Below are positions 51,980-62,261 of a stretch of 64,000 bases of DNA, piece after piece. Position numbers and translations under genes: made by a program. The DNA comes from Bacillus marasmi (GTDB lineage: Bacteria > Bacillota > Bacilli > Bacillales > Cytobacillaceae): assembly GCF_902168435.1 (NCBI RefSeq), contig NZ_LR656167.1:248001-312000 (forward strand), written 5' to 3'. Under the pieces are notes generated by a model. It did not search any database and was not told the DNA's origin. It saw only the letters and a program-made list of their open reading frames with translations. Numbering within the stretch: position 1 is the stretch's first letter; every line of letters starts with the position of its first letter.

Positions 51980-52005
51980 AAGCTGTCATTGTCGGCAGCT
52001 TTTTC
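51980..52005 (+). terminator. terminator downstream of vmlR
   Basis: AAGCTG … CAGCTTTTTC stem-loop with T tract. Confidence 0.7.
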
Positions 52006-52111
52006 TTGTTGAAAAAATGGATAGTTTAGTGGTTAAAATAAAATCCAACTTTATCAACTATATATTATAAAAATCTATATAAATATACATACTGGTATTG
52101 GAGGTGATATA

Positions 52112-52585
52112 TTGAAAAACTCAAAATCATTTTACCTAGCAATACTATTTCTTCCATGGTTAACCTTACCTTTTCTTGGAAGGAATGCATTTAAAAAATT
52201 TCTTCCGGCAGCGATATTTATTAGTATATTCACAAAAGCGATAGATATATTTGGAGAAAAGAAAAGATGGTGGCGATTTTATAAAGGGATACCACCTTTT
52301 GATAGTATGAATTTTTTTAATCTTGGTCCATACTTTGTCACTAGTCTTTGGATTTTAAAGATGACTTATGGCAAATTTCCAGTATATCTAATTTCTAATA
52401 TAGTTCTTCACATTTGTTTTATTTACCTAGGAGGTCTAAATTTCGTAAAACGTTTTAAAATATTTACCTTGGTAAAATTAACGAAATTTAAATATTTACT
52501 AATAGACTTTTTTAGAGCTTTACTCTTATATAATTTTCAATACATTAACGAGTTAAGAAAAAAACGCTTCTTAATCGAAAAATAA
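52112..52585 (+). CDS. membrane protein, unknown function
   Basis: 157 residues from TTG after GGAGGTGATA. Four hydrophobic segments (about 8-24, 32-45, 72-85, 91-108) and a basic C-terminal tail. Similar uncharacterised membrane proteins occur across Bacillus. Strong terminator follows. Confidence 0.72.
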   Translation: MKNSKSFYLAILFLPWLTLPFLGRNAFKKFLPAAIFISIFTKAIDIFGEKKRWWRFYKGIPPFDSMNFFNLGPYFVTSLWILKMTYGKFPVYLISNIVLHICFIYLGGLNFVKRFKIFTLVKLTKFKYLLIDFFRALLLYNFQYINELRKKRFLIEK

Positions 52586-52604
52586 TGCAGGCAAGAAAAA
52601 TAGA

Positions 52605-52645
52605 AGAGCGTCAAGCCTTTTGGAAAAAAGGTTTGGCGTTTTTCT
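52605..52645 (+). terminator. terminator after the 52112 gene
   Basis: GCGTCAAGCCTTTT … AAAAGGTTTGGCGTTTTTCTT. Confidence 0.85.
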
Positions 52646-52812
52646 TAAGTTATAGATCCCAACGACATGAATAGATGAAAATGAACAATAATAGCACATT
52701 TATGTATTACCTCTGTAGGTTTTAGTAGTTTTTTGTAGTTCTCATATTAATCTAAAAATAATCAAAATTTTATTGGAATCCGAAGGGCTATTAAACATAA
52801 GGAGGATATTGA

Positions 52813-54084
52813 ATGAAGAAGTTTGGTCTAGCTACGCAGATTTTTGTTGCACTTGTATTAGGTATTGTTATTGGTGCAATATTCCATGGTAATGAAACAG
52901 TCATGTCCATTATTTCCCCAATCGGAGATATTTTTATTCGATTAATAAAAATGATTGTTGTCCCAATTGTTATTGCTGCATTAGTAGTCTCAATAGCGGG
53001 AGTTGGGGATATAAAAAAGCTAGGAAAATTAGGTGGGAAGACCCTTCTTTATTTTGAGATTGTTACCACAATTGCTATTGCGATTGGGTTGCTTTCGGCA
53101 AACATATTCCACCCTGGCTCGGGATTAGACACTAGCAGTCTAGAAAAAAGTGATATTTCAAAATATGAAGCAACGACTAAAACAGCTGAAAGTCAAGGCT
53201 TCGCTGACATGATTATTCATATTGTTCCTAAAAATATATTTGAATCAATGTCTCAAGGGGATTTGTTGCCGATTATTTTCTTCTCTGTGTTCTTTGGTTT
53301 AGGAATTGCAGCAATTGGTGAAAAAGGGAAACCAGTTCTTAGCTTTTTTGAGGGCGTTTTGGATGCGATGTTTTGGGTGACAAATCAAGTGATGAAGTTT
53401 GCGCCATTTGGTGTATTTGCGCTAATTGGGGTAACCGTGGCTAAATTTGGAGTCTCATCATTAATCCCATTAGGTAAATTAGTGGTGGTTGTTTATGTAA
53501 CAATGGTAGTATTTGTATTCTTCGTTCTTGGGATTATCGCGAAAATGTCTGGGACAAGCATATTTGTATTAATAAAATTATTAAAAGACGAACTGATTTT
53601 GGCTTTTACAACTGCAAGTTCAGAAGCTGTATTGCCTAGGCTTATGGAAAAAATGGAGAAGTTTGGTTGTCCGAAGTCCGTTACATCTTTTGTTATCCCT
53701 ACAGGCTATACATTTAACCTAGATGGTTCATCTATTTATCAAGCACTAGCATCGCTTTTTGTTGCCCAAATGTATGGGATTAATCTATCATTCACACAAC
53801 AAATTACTTTATTATTGGTGCTCATGCTGACTTCAAAAGGAATGGCTGGTGTACCAGGTGCATCATTTGTTGTCGTGTTAACAACACTTGGCTCTGTTGG
53901 ATTGCCAATAGAAGGTGTAGCGTTTATCGCCGGTATTGATCGAATCTTGGATATGGCACGAACATCGGTTAATGTTTTGGGAAATTCATTAGCGACGATT
54001 GTCATGTCAAAGTGGGAAGGTGTATTTGATGAAGAAAAGGCAAATGAGTACTTTAATCCAACTAAGCAGGAAGAAGTTGCCTAA
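52813..54084 (+). CDS. dicarboxylate/amino acid:cation symporter (GltP/DctA family)
   Basis: 423 residues; AAGGAGGA before ATG. Family motifs: serine-rich hairpin region (TASSEAVLPRLMEKM), GYTFNLDGSSIYQ, the second hairpin (TSKGMAGVPGASFVVV) and GIDRILDMARTSVNVLGNS for substrate and cation binding. Imports glutamate/aspartate or C4-dicarboxylates with Na+ or H+. Monocistronic with a strong terminator. Confidence 0.94.
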   Translation: MKKFGLATQIFVALVLGIVIGAIFHGNETVMSIISPIGDIFIRLIKMIVVPIVIAALVVSIAGVGDIKKLGKLGGKTLLYFEIVTTIAIAIGLLSANIFHPGSGLDTSSLEKSDISKYEATTKTAESQGFADMIIHIVPKNIFESMSQGDLLPIIFFSVFFGLGIAAIGEKGKPVLSFFEGVLDAMFWVTNQVMKFAPFGVFALIGVTVAKFGVSSLIPLGKLVVVVYVTMVVFVFFVLGIIAKMSGTSIFVLIKLLKDELILAFTTASSEAVLPRLMEKMEKFGCPKSVTSFVIPTGYTFNLDGSSIYQALASLFVAQMYGINLSFTQQITLLLVLMLTSKGMAGVPGASFVVVLTTLGSVGLPIEGVAFIAGIDRILDMARTSVNVLGNSLATIVMSKWEGVFDEEKANEYFNPTKQEEVA

Positions 54085-54128
54085 AACTAATGTGAATAAG
54101 TAGTATGCTGAATCATGTTAATGAAAAT

Positions 54129-54165
54129 CTGCTCCCTAAATTTTGGGAGCAGTTTTTATTTTTTC
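54129..54165 (+). terminator. terminator of the symporter gene
   Basis: CTGCTCCC-TAAATTTT-GGGAGCAG followed by TTTTTATTTTTT. The remaining gap up to 54438 shows nothing else. Confidence 0.9.
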
Positions 54166-54438
54166 GATATTTATTTTTTATAGAATTTCAATAATAGCTA
54201 CTTTTATGCTTCTCTAGCAACTACATGAATTAAATTTAGTAGAATGTTGAAATAGTTGTATAATGGAATTAAATGTTCTTTACTTATTCAGAAAACAAAC
54301 AATTATGACGGTATTCAACTATTAGTCAATCAAGCATTCTTTTTCTGTTTAAAGGATCCAAAATTCTGCTGGCTACTGTCAAAATTCTCCATAAGTCTTA
54401 AGACAATTACAATTTATTTTAATAAGGAGATTTGACAA

Positions 54439-55437
54439 ATGGATAGTGTGTTTATATTAACAATTATTGTTATTGTTTTTGCGCTGCTTTTTGATGTGAT
54501 TAACGGTTTTCATGATACTGCAAATGCCATAGCAACGGCGATCTCTACAAAAGCGATAAATATGCGTTATGCAATTCCAATGGCAGCAATGATGAACTTT
54601 CTCGGGGCATTAACTTTTACCGGTGTTGCAAAAACGATAACTCAAGACATCGTAGATCCGTTTGCATTACCTAATGGTTCAGTTGTCATATTAGCGGCGC
54701 TTTTAGCTGCTATTGCCTGGAACTTAATAACTTGGTATTTTGGAATACCGAGCAGTTCTTCCCATGCAATTATTGGTGCTATAGCGGGAGCAGCTATAAT
54801 GGCAGCTGGTGTTAATTCAATAAATTATTCTGGATTTATTAATATTATCGAAGGCCTTCTTCTCTCGCCTGTTATTGCCTTTGTATTCGGATATTTCATT
54901 TATACTATTTTTAAAGTCATCTTCAGAAACAATAATTTAGCTAAAACGAATAAGAGGTTTCGAATCTATCAAATTTTCACTGCAGCAATACAATCATATT
55001 CACACGGGACAAATGATGCACAGAAAACAATGGGAATAATAACTATGGCTTTGATATCCAGCGGTCAATTAACATCAAATGATATTCCCTTTTGGGTACA
55101 ATTTGCCTGTGCGGCTGCTATGGGAATTGGTACTGCAATCGGTGGCTGGAGAATTATTAAAACCGTTGGTGGAAAAATCATGAAAATCCGTCCAGATAAT
55201 GGTGTAGCAGCTGATTTAACTAGCGGGTTGATTATTTTGGGAGCAACCTATATGCATCTTCCGGTGAGTACTACCCATGTTATATCTTCTTCAATTATGG
55301 GGGTTGGTACTTCTCATCGATTAAAAGGAGTTAAATGGAAAACTGCTCAACAAATCATTTTAACATGGGTTATTACACTTCCAATTTCTGCAGCATTATC
55401 AGGAATTATATATTTGTTTTTAGATCTCATATTTTAA
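54439..55437 (+). CDS. pit: inorganic phosphate transporter, PiT family
   Basis: 332 residues; AAGGAG before ATG. Two PiT signature repeats: GFHDTANAIATAISTKA near residue 23 and SHGTNDAQKTMG near residue 190, with ten or so helices. Low-affinity symport of metal-phosphate with H+. There is no PhoU-like regulator before it; the following gene encodes a penicillin-binding protein after 29 bases. Confidence 0.93.
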   Translation: MDSVFILTIIVIVFALLFDVINGFHDTANAIATAISTKAINMRYAIPMAAMMNFLGALTFTGVAKTITQDIVDPFALPNGSVVILAALLAAIAWNLITWYFGIPSSSSHAIIGAIAGAAIMAAGVNSINYSGFINIIEGLLLSPVIAFVFGYFIYTIFKVIFRNNNLAKTNKRFRIYQIFTAAIQSYSHGTNDAQKTMGIITMALISSGQLTSNDIPFWVQFACAAAMGIGTAIGGWRIIKTVGGKIMKIRPDNGVAADLTSGLIILGATYMHLPVSTTHVISSSIMGVGTSHRLKGVKWKTAQQIILTWVITLPISAALSGIIYLFLDLIF

Positions 55438-55466
55438 TCTTATAGCTGTGGAAAGGGGATGCTATT

Positions 55467-57497
55467 GTGAAAAAAGTATTTATTGGCTTAATTAGCCTCA
55501 TTATTCTTGTTTTACTTACAAGCTGCAACAAAGAACCAAGCCCGGAAAATCAATTTTCAAAATACATAAAGTTATGGAATGAACAAAAATTTTCTGAGAT
55601 GTATGGATATTTATCTTCTGACGCAAAAAAGGCAATTACGAAAGAGGAATTTGTAAATCGCTATAAAAAAATATACAGTGATTTGGAAATCACGAAAATA
55701 GATGTCCAGTTCGTCAAATCAGACAAAGAAACAAAAACTAAAGAAGACACCATTAAACTGCCTTTCTCTGTAAAAATGGAGACGGTTGCAGGTCCAATTG
55801 ATTTTGATCAGAACGCTAAACTAATAAAGGAGAAGCGAAAAGATAAAGAAAATTGGTACATCGAGTGGAATACTGGTTTCATATTTCCTAAATTAAAAAC
55901 GGACGATAAAATCGGCCTTACATCAACGCCAGCTATACGCGGGGAAATCCTTGATCGGAATGGCGACCCTATGGCAATAAACGGCACAGCATTCCAAATT
56001 GGGATTATTCCAGAAAAGATGGGACTGCAACCGGAAATGGTCATCAGCCAGCTGGCTGAACTACTTCAGATTAGTCCCGAGCGCATCCAAAATGCACTTA
56101 ATGCCAAGTGGGTAAAACCGAACTTCTTTGTCCCGGTTGCAACAATTTCCAACGAGGATACGGCATTGCTGGACAAGCTGTATCAAATACCTGGTGTGGA
56201 TAAACAGAACACGGATGCCAGAATCTATCCTTTTAAAGAATCTGCAGCACACCTAATCGGCTATACCGGTCCAATTACAGCAGATGAACTTGAAAAACTA
56301 GCGTCAGAAGGCTACAACGCTACTGATGTGATTGGAAAAAGAGGTCTTGAGCAGGTTCTCGACAAAAAATTAAAGGGCGAAAATGGAGTTAAGATTTTTA
56401 TCAAAAAAGCAGATGGCAAGGAAGTATTTCTCGCAGAGAAACCTGTTAAAAATGGAGAAAATATAACATTGACGATAGATGCAACCTTGCAACAACAAAT
56501 TTTCATGCAGTTTGCTGGTGAAGCAGGTACATCAGCTGCGATAGACCCTACAACCGGTGAAACATTAGCATTAGTAAGCAGCCCGAGTTTTAATCCGAAT
56601 AAAATGGCAATTGGCATGTCTCAAGCGGAACTAGATGCGCTTCAGAATAATCCGCAAAAACCGCTGCTTAATCGATTTAAAAGCACATATGCACCGGGTT
56701 CAGTGCTCAAACCGATAACAGCCGCGATTGGCCTTACGGCGGGAACACTTACTCCCGATACGTCAATCACTGTAAATGGGCTAACTTGGAAAAAAGACCA
56801 ATCTTGGGGCAAATATGCTGTCACGAGGGTAAAGGACCCGAATACTCCCGTTAATTTGGAGAAAGCTCTTTTATACTCTGACAATATTTACTTCGCCCAA
56901 GCTGCGCTCGCACTAGGCAAAAATAAATTTTCAGAAGGACTAAAGCAATTCGGTTTTGATGAGGAGATCCCTTATTTATATCCGATGGAAATTTCCAAAT
57001 TTGGTAAGATGGATAGTGAAATTGAACTAGCTGATTCTGGCTATGGGCAAGGCAAGATTGAAGTCAATGTTCTTCAGCTTGCCACTAGTTATACACCGTT
57101 TCTCAATAACGGAAATATGATGTTGCCAATCCTGACCTCCAAGGATAAATTAAGCCAGGTTTGGAAAAAAGAAGTCGTAAGTGAAGCGAACGCAAATATC
57201 ATTTCAGCCGATCTTTTGAATGTGGTTGAAAATCCTCAAGGTACAGCCCATTCCGGAAAAATAGCCGGAATGTCAATTGCCGGAAAGACGGGGACAGCTG
57301 AATTGAAATTAAAACAGGATGAAAAAGGTGCAGAACTCGGCTGGTTCGTAGCTTATAAAACCGACGAACCGCATATACTGATTGCAATGATGGTTGAAAA
57401 CGTACAAGAACGGGGCGGTTCGAGAATCCCTGTTGAAAAAGTAAAAAATGTATTAAGTCAATTTGGGCAAGCAGGTTCGGTGAATGCAGACCAATAA
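55467..57497 (+). CDS. pbpC: class B penicillin-binding protein (PbpC/MecA-like)
   Basis: 676 residues from GTG after GAAAGGGG. Lipobox LTSC (Cys20), MecA-type NTF2-like N-terminal domain (to about 145), dimerisation/linker domain, then the transpeptidase domain: SxxK in APGSVLKP, SxN in YSDN, KTGTAE. It cross-links peptidoglycan on the outer membrane face. This is the layout of B. subtilis PBP3, a beta-lactam-tolerant low-affinity class. Confidence 0.93.
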   Translation: MKKVFIGLISLIILVLLTSCNKEPSPENQFSKYIKLWNEQKFSEMYGYLSSDAKKAITKEEFVNRYKKIYSDLEITKIDVQFVKSDKETKTKEDTIKLPFSVKMETVAGPIDFDQNAKLIKEKRKDKENWYIEWNTGFIFPKLKTDDKIGLTSTPAIRGEILDRNGDPMAINGTAFQIGIIPEKMGLQPEMVISQLAELLQISPERIQNALNAKWVKPNFFVPVATISNEDTALLDKLYQIPGVDKQNTDARIYPFKESAAHLIGYTGPITADELEKLASEGYNATDVIGKRGLEQVLDKKLKGENGVKIFIKKADGKEVFLAEKPVKNGENITLTIDATLQQQIFMQFAGEAGTSAAIDPTTGETLALVSSPSFNPNKMAIGMSQAELDALQNNPQKPLLNRFKSTYAPGSVLKPITAAIGLTAGTLTPDTSITVNGLTWKKDQSWGKYAVTRVKDPNTPVNLEKALLYSDNIYFAQAALALGKNKFSEGLKQFGFDEEIPYLYPMEISKFGKMDSEIELADSGYGQGKIEVNVLQLATSYTPFLNNGNMMLPILTSKDKLSQVWKKEVVSEANANIISADLLNVVENPQGTAHSGKIAGMSIAGKTGTAELKLKQDEKGAELGWFVAYKTDEPHILIAMMVENVQERGGSRIPVEKVKNVLSQFGQAGSVNADQ

Positions 57498-57514
57498 GAG
57501 TTGGCTTCAAAAAA

Positions 57515-57549
57515 AATCAGGAAATCATTAATGATTTCCTGATTTTTTT
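57515..57549 (+). terminator. terminator of the PBP gene
   Basis: AATCAGGAAATCATT-AATGATTTCCTGATT followed by TTTTT. Confidence 0.92.
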
Positions 57550-57605
57550 ATTGCTTATGAAATTATAAATGGTAATGCTGTGGATAAGTTTCACAACGGT
57601 TTACA

Positions 57606-57843
57606 CGTCCAGCGCAAGCGCCTAGGGGCTCGGGGTCACAAGCTTGTCTAGTGAAAGTGGCTAGGAGCTGAGTACATAAGCCAAATCCCTCCAGAGATTA
57701 TCATCTCTTGCGTGATTCGTCTTATGTCCATCGCTCCTGAACGAGCCACTTTCACTTTTCCTACAATCCCTTCCGGAAATCAGGATTTCCTGCAGGGCGG
57801 ACCTTGCCTGTCGCCCCTGATCAAGGCGTTTGCGCTTTTGTTC
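57606..57843. repeat. GC-rich dispersed repeat with long palindrome
   Basis: From GTCCAGCGCAAGCGCCTAGG to GGCGTTTGCGCTTTTGTTC. Inner inverted pair GTGAAAGTGGCT (57652) / AGCCACTTTCAC (57740), and the ends pair GCGCAAGCGCC/GGCGTTTGCGC. I recall similar roughly 200-250-base palindromic repeats in Bacillus genomes. It lies exactly between the converging PBP and L,D-transpeptidase genes. Confidence 0.7.
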
Positions 57844-57845
57844 TT

Positions 57846-59288
57846 TTAATAGATAACAACTGGGTCATGGGTATTGAGGTTTGCATATACAGTCTGCATC
57901 ACATTAGGTGGAACATTGACACAACCAGCCGACCCCTCTGTAAGATAGGCGTTGCTCGCCCAGTTTTTCCGCCAACTGGCATCATGGAAGCCTTGGCCGC
58001 TGTTTGTAAATGGAGCCCAATAACTGACATCTGCTGTATAGCTTCCTTTACCAACCGCAGTACCTTTCAAGGTGTAAGGTGTCTTTTTATAGAGGATATA
58101 CCATACTCCACGAGATGTATCCTCTCCTGTACTATGTTTACCAGTAACGACATTGGTTGTGAACACTAATTGTCCAGCTTTGAATATCCACATCCGCTGT
58201 TCGGAGATTGACACTTCAGCGTACGTATCACCAATTCCATTGTTTGTAGTTGTTTCATAGCCAAATGCTTGATTGTCCCAGCCGTTTCCATAAATATTGG
58301 AAGCGGAGACCGAGGTTTCTCCTTTTTCAAATGCTGCCTTAACTAATGATGTTTCTTTTTCAACATTAAGTGCCCAGCCATATGTTTGGCCATTAACAGA
58401 AATAACGGACCCTGAATGGGTTTTAAAGTTGAAACTTTTTCCTAAAGTGGACTGGGCATTATTAATTTCTGTGATTTTACCATTAAGATTGGTTGGGTCG
58501 ATTTCAATAATCAAATCTTTTGTCACTGTAGCGTTTTGGATTAATTCATTCGCCTTTAAGGAATAAACTTGATCTTGGACTTTATAGTCAACACTTTGTT
58601 GTAAAAGTTCTTCAAGCTTTTTCTTTTCATTTTTTACAACATCACTATCTTCTTTTATCGGTTCGATATAGACAGGCTTTAAACGAATATCACTCGAGTC
58701 CAGTGCGCTATCGTAGTTCTTTAACAGGTTTACAACATCGTATTGCTTCCCATCAACACTTTCAGTGATTACAATTTTACCCTGTTCCAACACAGCCTGT
58801 GCATCCTTTGGAGCCTGTAAATCTTGATTCATTGTGGTGAGTTTTTGTTCTAGCTCTTTTTTTAGCTCTACGCTACGATACTCGTCTTGTACGCTTGGCA
58901 TTAATGAATAATTCTTTTTCTTTGATGACGGGAAAAATGACCATTGTTTTTTTTGCAGTTTCTTAATTTTTGATAAATCCTTATCGGTAAATCCAAACTT
59001 GGTATCTTTTCCATCCAAAACCTGTTGTTGACCAATAAAAACTTGATTCAATAATTTTGAGTTTTTTAACTTTTTCAATGCCTCATCTACTGTCAATCCA
59101 CCGACATTTGTGCCATTAATACTAACTTTAGCATTAAAATGGTTTGCCTGATAATAACTAAGTCCTGCAATGAGTGCAGAAATCAAGATGAGAATGGCTA
59201 TTAAAATTTTCCAGTATGTTGATCGTTTTGATGTTCCTCTCTGTCTTCCATCAGTTACGTCATTTGTATTTCTTAACGCATTTCCCAA
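57846..59288 (-). CDS. L,D-transpeptidase with peptidoglycan-binding domains
   Basis: 480 residues. A basic, Ser/Thr-rich N-terminus, one membrane helix (ILIAILILISALIAGLSYYQ), two repeated binding/VanW-like domains (about 60-330), then a YkuD domain with His in GFHDASWR and Cys456 in GSAGCVNVPP. Expected to make 3-3 cross-links or attach the wall; anchored in the membrane. Divergent from brnQ. Confidence 0.92.
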   Translation of the reverse strand: MGNALRNTNDVTDGRQRGTSKRSTYWKILIAILILISALIAGLSYYQANHFNAKVSINGTNVGGLTVDEALKKLKNSKLLNQVFIGQQQVLDGKDTKFGFTDKDLSKIKKLQKKQWSFFPSSKKKNYSLMPSVQDEYRSVELKKELEQKLTTMNQDLQAPKDAQAVLEQGKIVITESVDGKQYDVVNLLKNYDSALDSSDIRLKPVYIEPIKEDSDVVKNEKKKLEELLQQSVDYKVQDQVYSLKANELIQNATVTKDLIIEIDPTNLNGKITEINNAQSTLGKSFNFKTHSGSVISVNGQTYGWALNVEKETSLVKAAFEKGETSVSASNIYGNGWDNQAFGYETTTNNGIGDTYAEVSISEQRMWIFKAGQLVFTTNVVTGKHSTGEDTSRGVWYILYKKTPYTLKGTAVGKGSYTADVSYWAPFTNSGQGFHDASWRKNWASNAYLTEGSAGCVNVPPNVMQTVYANLNTHDPVVIY

Positions 59289-59625
59289 ATAAATCCCCCC
59301 GCATACCTACCATCCAGCTATCGATCTTCTATAGATCGAGCTCGAACTTTTTTCAAAATATTCTATTATTCCTTCTATTCAAAATAATACTACTTTTCTA
59401 ACGAAAATGGTTCATAAATTTGCAAGTATTTGTCATCGGGGAAATGTTCTCGTTTCAAAAAGGTATGTGATTTATTTTTTTAAATAGTAATTTATCCGTT
59501 TTTTAAAGAGACTTATTTCTGGGTAAGTGAAATATTTGTGAATTTCATTATTCTAGTGAAAATAAGCTAAATATCTGATAAAATAAGAAAATTATTTTTA
59601 TATAATTTTCTTCGAGGTGGATTCA
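59289..59625. other. divergent gap, no gene
   Basis: Contains promoters for two divergent genes. An inverted ATCGATCTTCTATAGATCGA sits at 59320-59339 near the start of the L,D-transpeptidase gene and could be a regulator site or hairpin. Nothing else supported. Confidence 0.4.
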
Positions 59626-60966
59626 TTGCATAAATTATCTTATTACGACATTACTTTTATGAGCTTTATGTTATTTTCGATGTTATTCGGTGCAGGGAAT
59701 TTAATATTTCCAGCCTATTTGGGTCAGGCAGCTGGTGAAAATGTTTGGCAAGCGGTAATTGGGTTTATCATTTCCGATGCTGGACTGTCCGTATTAGCGT
59801 TTATTGCAGTTGCTAAATCAGGAACATTGGACGCTTTAATCAACCGTGTCCACCCTATTTTTGCTTTGCTTTTTCCGATGGCTATTTATTTATCAATCGG
59901 ACCAGGTCTTGCGATTCCGCGAGCAGGTAGTCTAGCCTATGAAATGGGTGTTAAGCCGTTTTTGCCAACTCCAATCGAGTCTTCATCACTAGGGCTTTTA
60001 CTCTATACAGTCGTCTTTTTTAGTATCGTCTTTTGGTTCGCAAAATCGCCTAGCAAATTAGTCGATAGATTTGGGAAAATATTAACCCCTTCACTATTAA
60101 TCTTAATTTTTATTGTCTTTATTAAAGCATTATTTACTGATTTACCTAGTTTTAATGAAGCTTCATCTGCTTATCGAGATAATCCAATTGCAAAAGGTTT
60201 TTTAGATGGTTATCAAACGATGGATGCGATTTGTGCATTAATTTACGGAATTGTTTTTATTAATATTTTTAAAAGTAAAAAGGTAGAGAAGCCATCATTA
60301 CAAGTGAAATATTTAATAGTATGTGGTTCAATTTGCGGTCTTCTTTTAGCTGTTTGTTATTTAATTATTGCGTACTTAGGAGCATCTGCTGCAGTTCCAA
60401 TTACTGTAGATAATGGCGCTGTTGTACTGAGTACTGTACTGAATCAATTATTTGGAACAGGTGGAACAATTGTATTAGGTTTAATTTTTACATTAGCCTG
60501 TTTAAGTGTTTGTATCGGCCTCATTACATCTTGTGCACAATATTTTTCTAGCGTATTTCCGAGATTATCCTATATTAAATGGGCCATTCTTCTATGTTTA
60601 GTTAGTGGACTTGTCGCAAATCTAGGATTATCGCAAATATTAAAAGTGTCTGTTCCAGTGCTTGGCTTATTATATCCGATGGCAATCGCCTTAATCTTTC
60701 TAGGCCTTGCTCACGATAAATTACCGTTTAAAAAACGTTGTGTTTACGTGATGACGATTACCTTAGTGGGATTATTTAGTTTGATTGAGATTATCAATTC
60801 GGCGATATTATCTGGTTCACTTTCGGAATTTTTATCGAATGTGCCATTGCAGTCAGAGGGCTTTGGCTGGGTGATTCCTGGAGTGCTCGGGTTAATAATT
60901 GGAAGCATCTTCGAAAAATTAACCTCCAACAAGGATAAGGAAATATTTGTTAAGAAAGCAGCATAA
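59626..60966 (+). CDS. brnQ: branched-chain amino acid:cation symporter BrnQ
   Basis: About 446 residues from TTG at 59626 (GAGGTGG immediately upstream; GTG at 59617 lies inside it). 12 helices, with FGAGNLIFPAYLGQAAGENVW and GFLDGYQTMDAICALIYGIV typical of BrnQ. Imports Leu, Ile and Val with Na+ or H+. No CodY or T-box element was identified upstream. Followed after 77 bases by ylqG-like. Confidence 0.93.
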   Translation: MHKLSYYDITFMSFMLFSMLFGAGNLIFPAYLGQAAGENVWQAVIGFIISDAGLSVLAFIAVAKSGTLDALINRVHPIFALLFPMAIYLSIGPGLAIPRAGSLAYEMGVKPFLPTPIESSSLGLLLYTVVFFSIVFWFAKSPSKLVDRFGKILTPSLLILIFIVFIKALFTDLPSFNEASSAYRDNPIAKGFLDGYQTMDAICALIYGIVFINIFKSKKVEKPSLQVKYLIVCGSICGLLLAVCYLIIAYLGASAAVPITVDNGAVVLSTVLNQLFGTGGTIVLGLIFTLACLSVCIGLITSCAQYFSSVFPRLSYIKWAILLCLVSGLVANLGLSQILKVSVPVLGLLYPMAIALIFLGLAHDKLPFKKRCVYVMTITLVGLFSLIEIINSAILSGSLSEFLSNVPLQSEGFGWVIPGVLGLIIGSIFEKLTSNKDKEIFVKKAA

Positions 60967-61043
60967 TTTAAATCCGAAATAGATGCTGATATAATAAAAT
61001 TCGTAAAAATAGAGTAAGAGAAATGGATGTTAGGAGCTTTCAA

Positions 61044-62261
61044 ATGAATCCAGTACAAATGATCCAATCTCTTTTTCAAAATGTAAATTCACAAAAGGCC
61101 TCAGTGGTGTCTTTAAAGTCAGGGCAATTGCTTTATGGCAAAGTTGAAAAGTTTTTGCCAAATGATTCAGCGATTATCCGTATGGGAGACATGCGTTTTT
61201 TAGCGACTCTAAAGGCAGAATTGTCAGCGGAAAATAGCTATTTGTTTGAAGTTCGTTCGAGCGGCAAGGATGGACTGGAGCTAAAGGTTGTAGAGGGAAT
61301 GCGACAAGAGGCGGTTCTGCTATCGAAAAATCTACCGATAACAAAAGAACAGCTTCAAAAAGCATCAACATGGATGAACATTCAAGGTGATTCTACGAAA
61401 GAGCATAGGGCGCTGGAATGGATGATAAACAGGGGTTTACCCTTCACAAAGTCAACGTTTCAATCGTTAGTAGCTGTTCAAGATTCGCAATCTTTCTATC
61501 GTCAATTAGAGGAATTTAGAAGTCAGTTAGACAGTCCATCAATAGCCACGTTAAAAACAGTGCAGCAGTTAAAAGAACTGACTAGTTCGATTTTAACAAA
61601 CCATTCACTCGGCGACATCGATTCAGCAGATGAAGTAAAGCAATTGCTAAAACAGCTAGTTCAGGCATTAGGGCTAAATTATGAAAATGAAGTCGTGTCA
61701 CAGCCTAACGACAAGAAGGCTTCTGGTGTAGATCAGCTACAATCCTTAAAGCAATTACTATTGACAGCAATGACAGAGCTTGGTAGTAAAGGGAAGAGCT
61801 TTGAACATTTGTTAAATCGATTAACGGGAATGCAACTCATTTCCCAGGATTTAAGTGGGCCGATGCAACAGATTGTTATGCAGCTACCTTTGGCATTCGG
61901 AGAAATGAAATCAGATATCACGCTTCAATGGAGCGGTCGAAAAACTAGTAACGGTCAAATTGACCCAGATTATTGCCGCATCTTATTTTATTTGGATTTA
62001 CGGAGTTTGAATCAGACTGTTGTTGATATGCAGGTCCAAAATAGGGTGATTCACCTATCAGTCATGAATGATTCTAAGGAATTTGAATCGATTATTAAGT
62101 TCCATACACCAACTTTAAAAGAGAATCTGGAGAGTATTGGTTACACGCTTTCGTTTATTAATGTTAACCCTTCCATTGTAATAAGAAATCAGGAACAACA
62201 ACAAATAAATCCAGTCAATGTTTTTATGGAGTCAAACCAAAGGGTGGATAAGCGGATATGA
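61044..62261 (+). CDS. ylqG: YlqG-like protein, FliK-related
   Basis: About 405 residues; TTAGGAG precedes the ATG at 61044. Domain of about 100 residues starting QMIQSLFQNV, a Gln/Ser-rich middle, then a C-terminal domain (about 280-400; DYCRILFYLDLRSLNQTVVD) of hook-length-control type. It overlaps ylqH by ATGA, as in B. subtilis. Role unknown; possibly export-gate switching outside the flagellar operon. Confidence 0.8.
   Translation: MNPVQMIQSLFQNVNSQKASVVSLKSGQLLYGKVEKFLPNDSAIIRMGDMRFLATLKAELSAENSYLFEVRSSGKDGLELKVVEGMRQEAVLLSKNLPITKEQLQKASTWMNIQGDSTKEHRALEWMINRGLPFTKSTFQSLVAVQDSQSFYRQLEEFRSQLDSPSIATLKTVQQLKELTSSILTNHSLGDIDSADEVKQLLKQLVQALGLNYENEVVSQPNDKKASGVDQLQSLKQLLLTAMTELGSKGKSFEHLLNRLTGMQLISQDLSGPMQQIVMQLPLAFGEMKSDITLQWSGRKTSNGQIDPDYCRILFYLDLRSLNQTVVDMQVQNRVIHLSVMNDSKEFESIIKFHTPTLKENLESIGYTLSFINVNPSIVIRNQEQQQINPVNVFMESNQRVDKRI

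Noticed and set aside
57804-58169. Plus-strand open frame opposite the L,D-transpeptidase gene
   Set aside because: Shadow of the YkuD domain and the palindromic repeat; no ribosome binding site.
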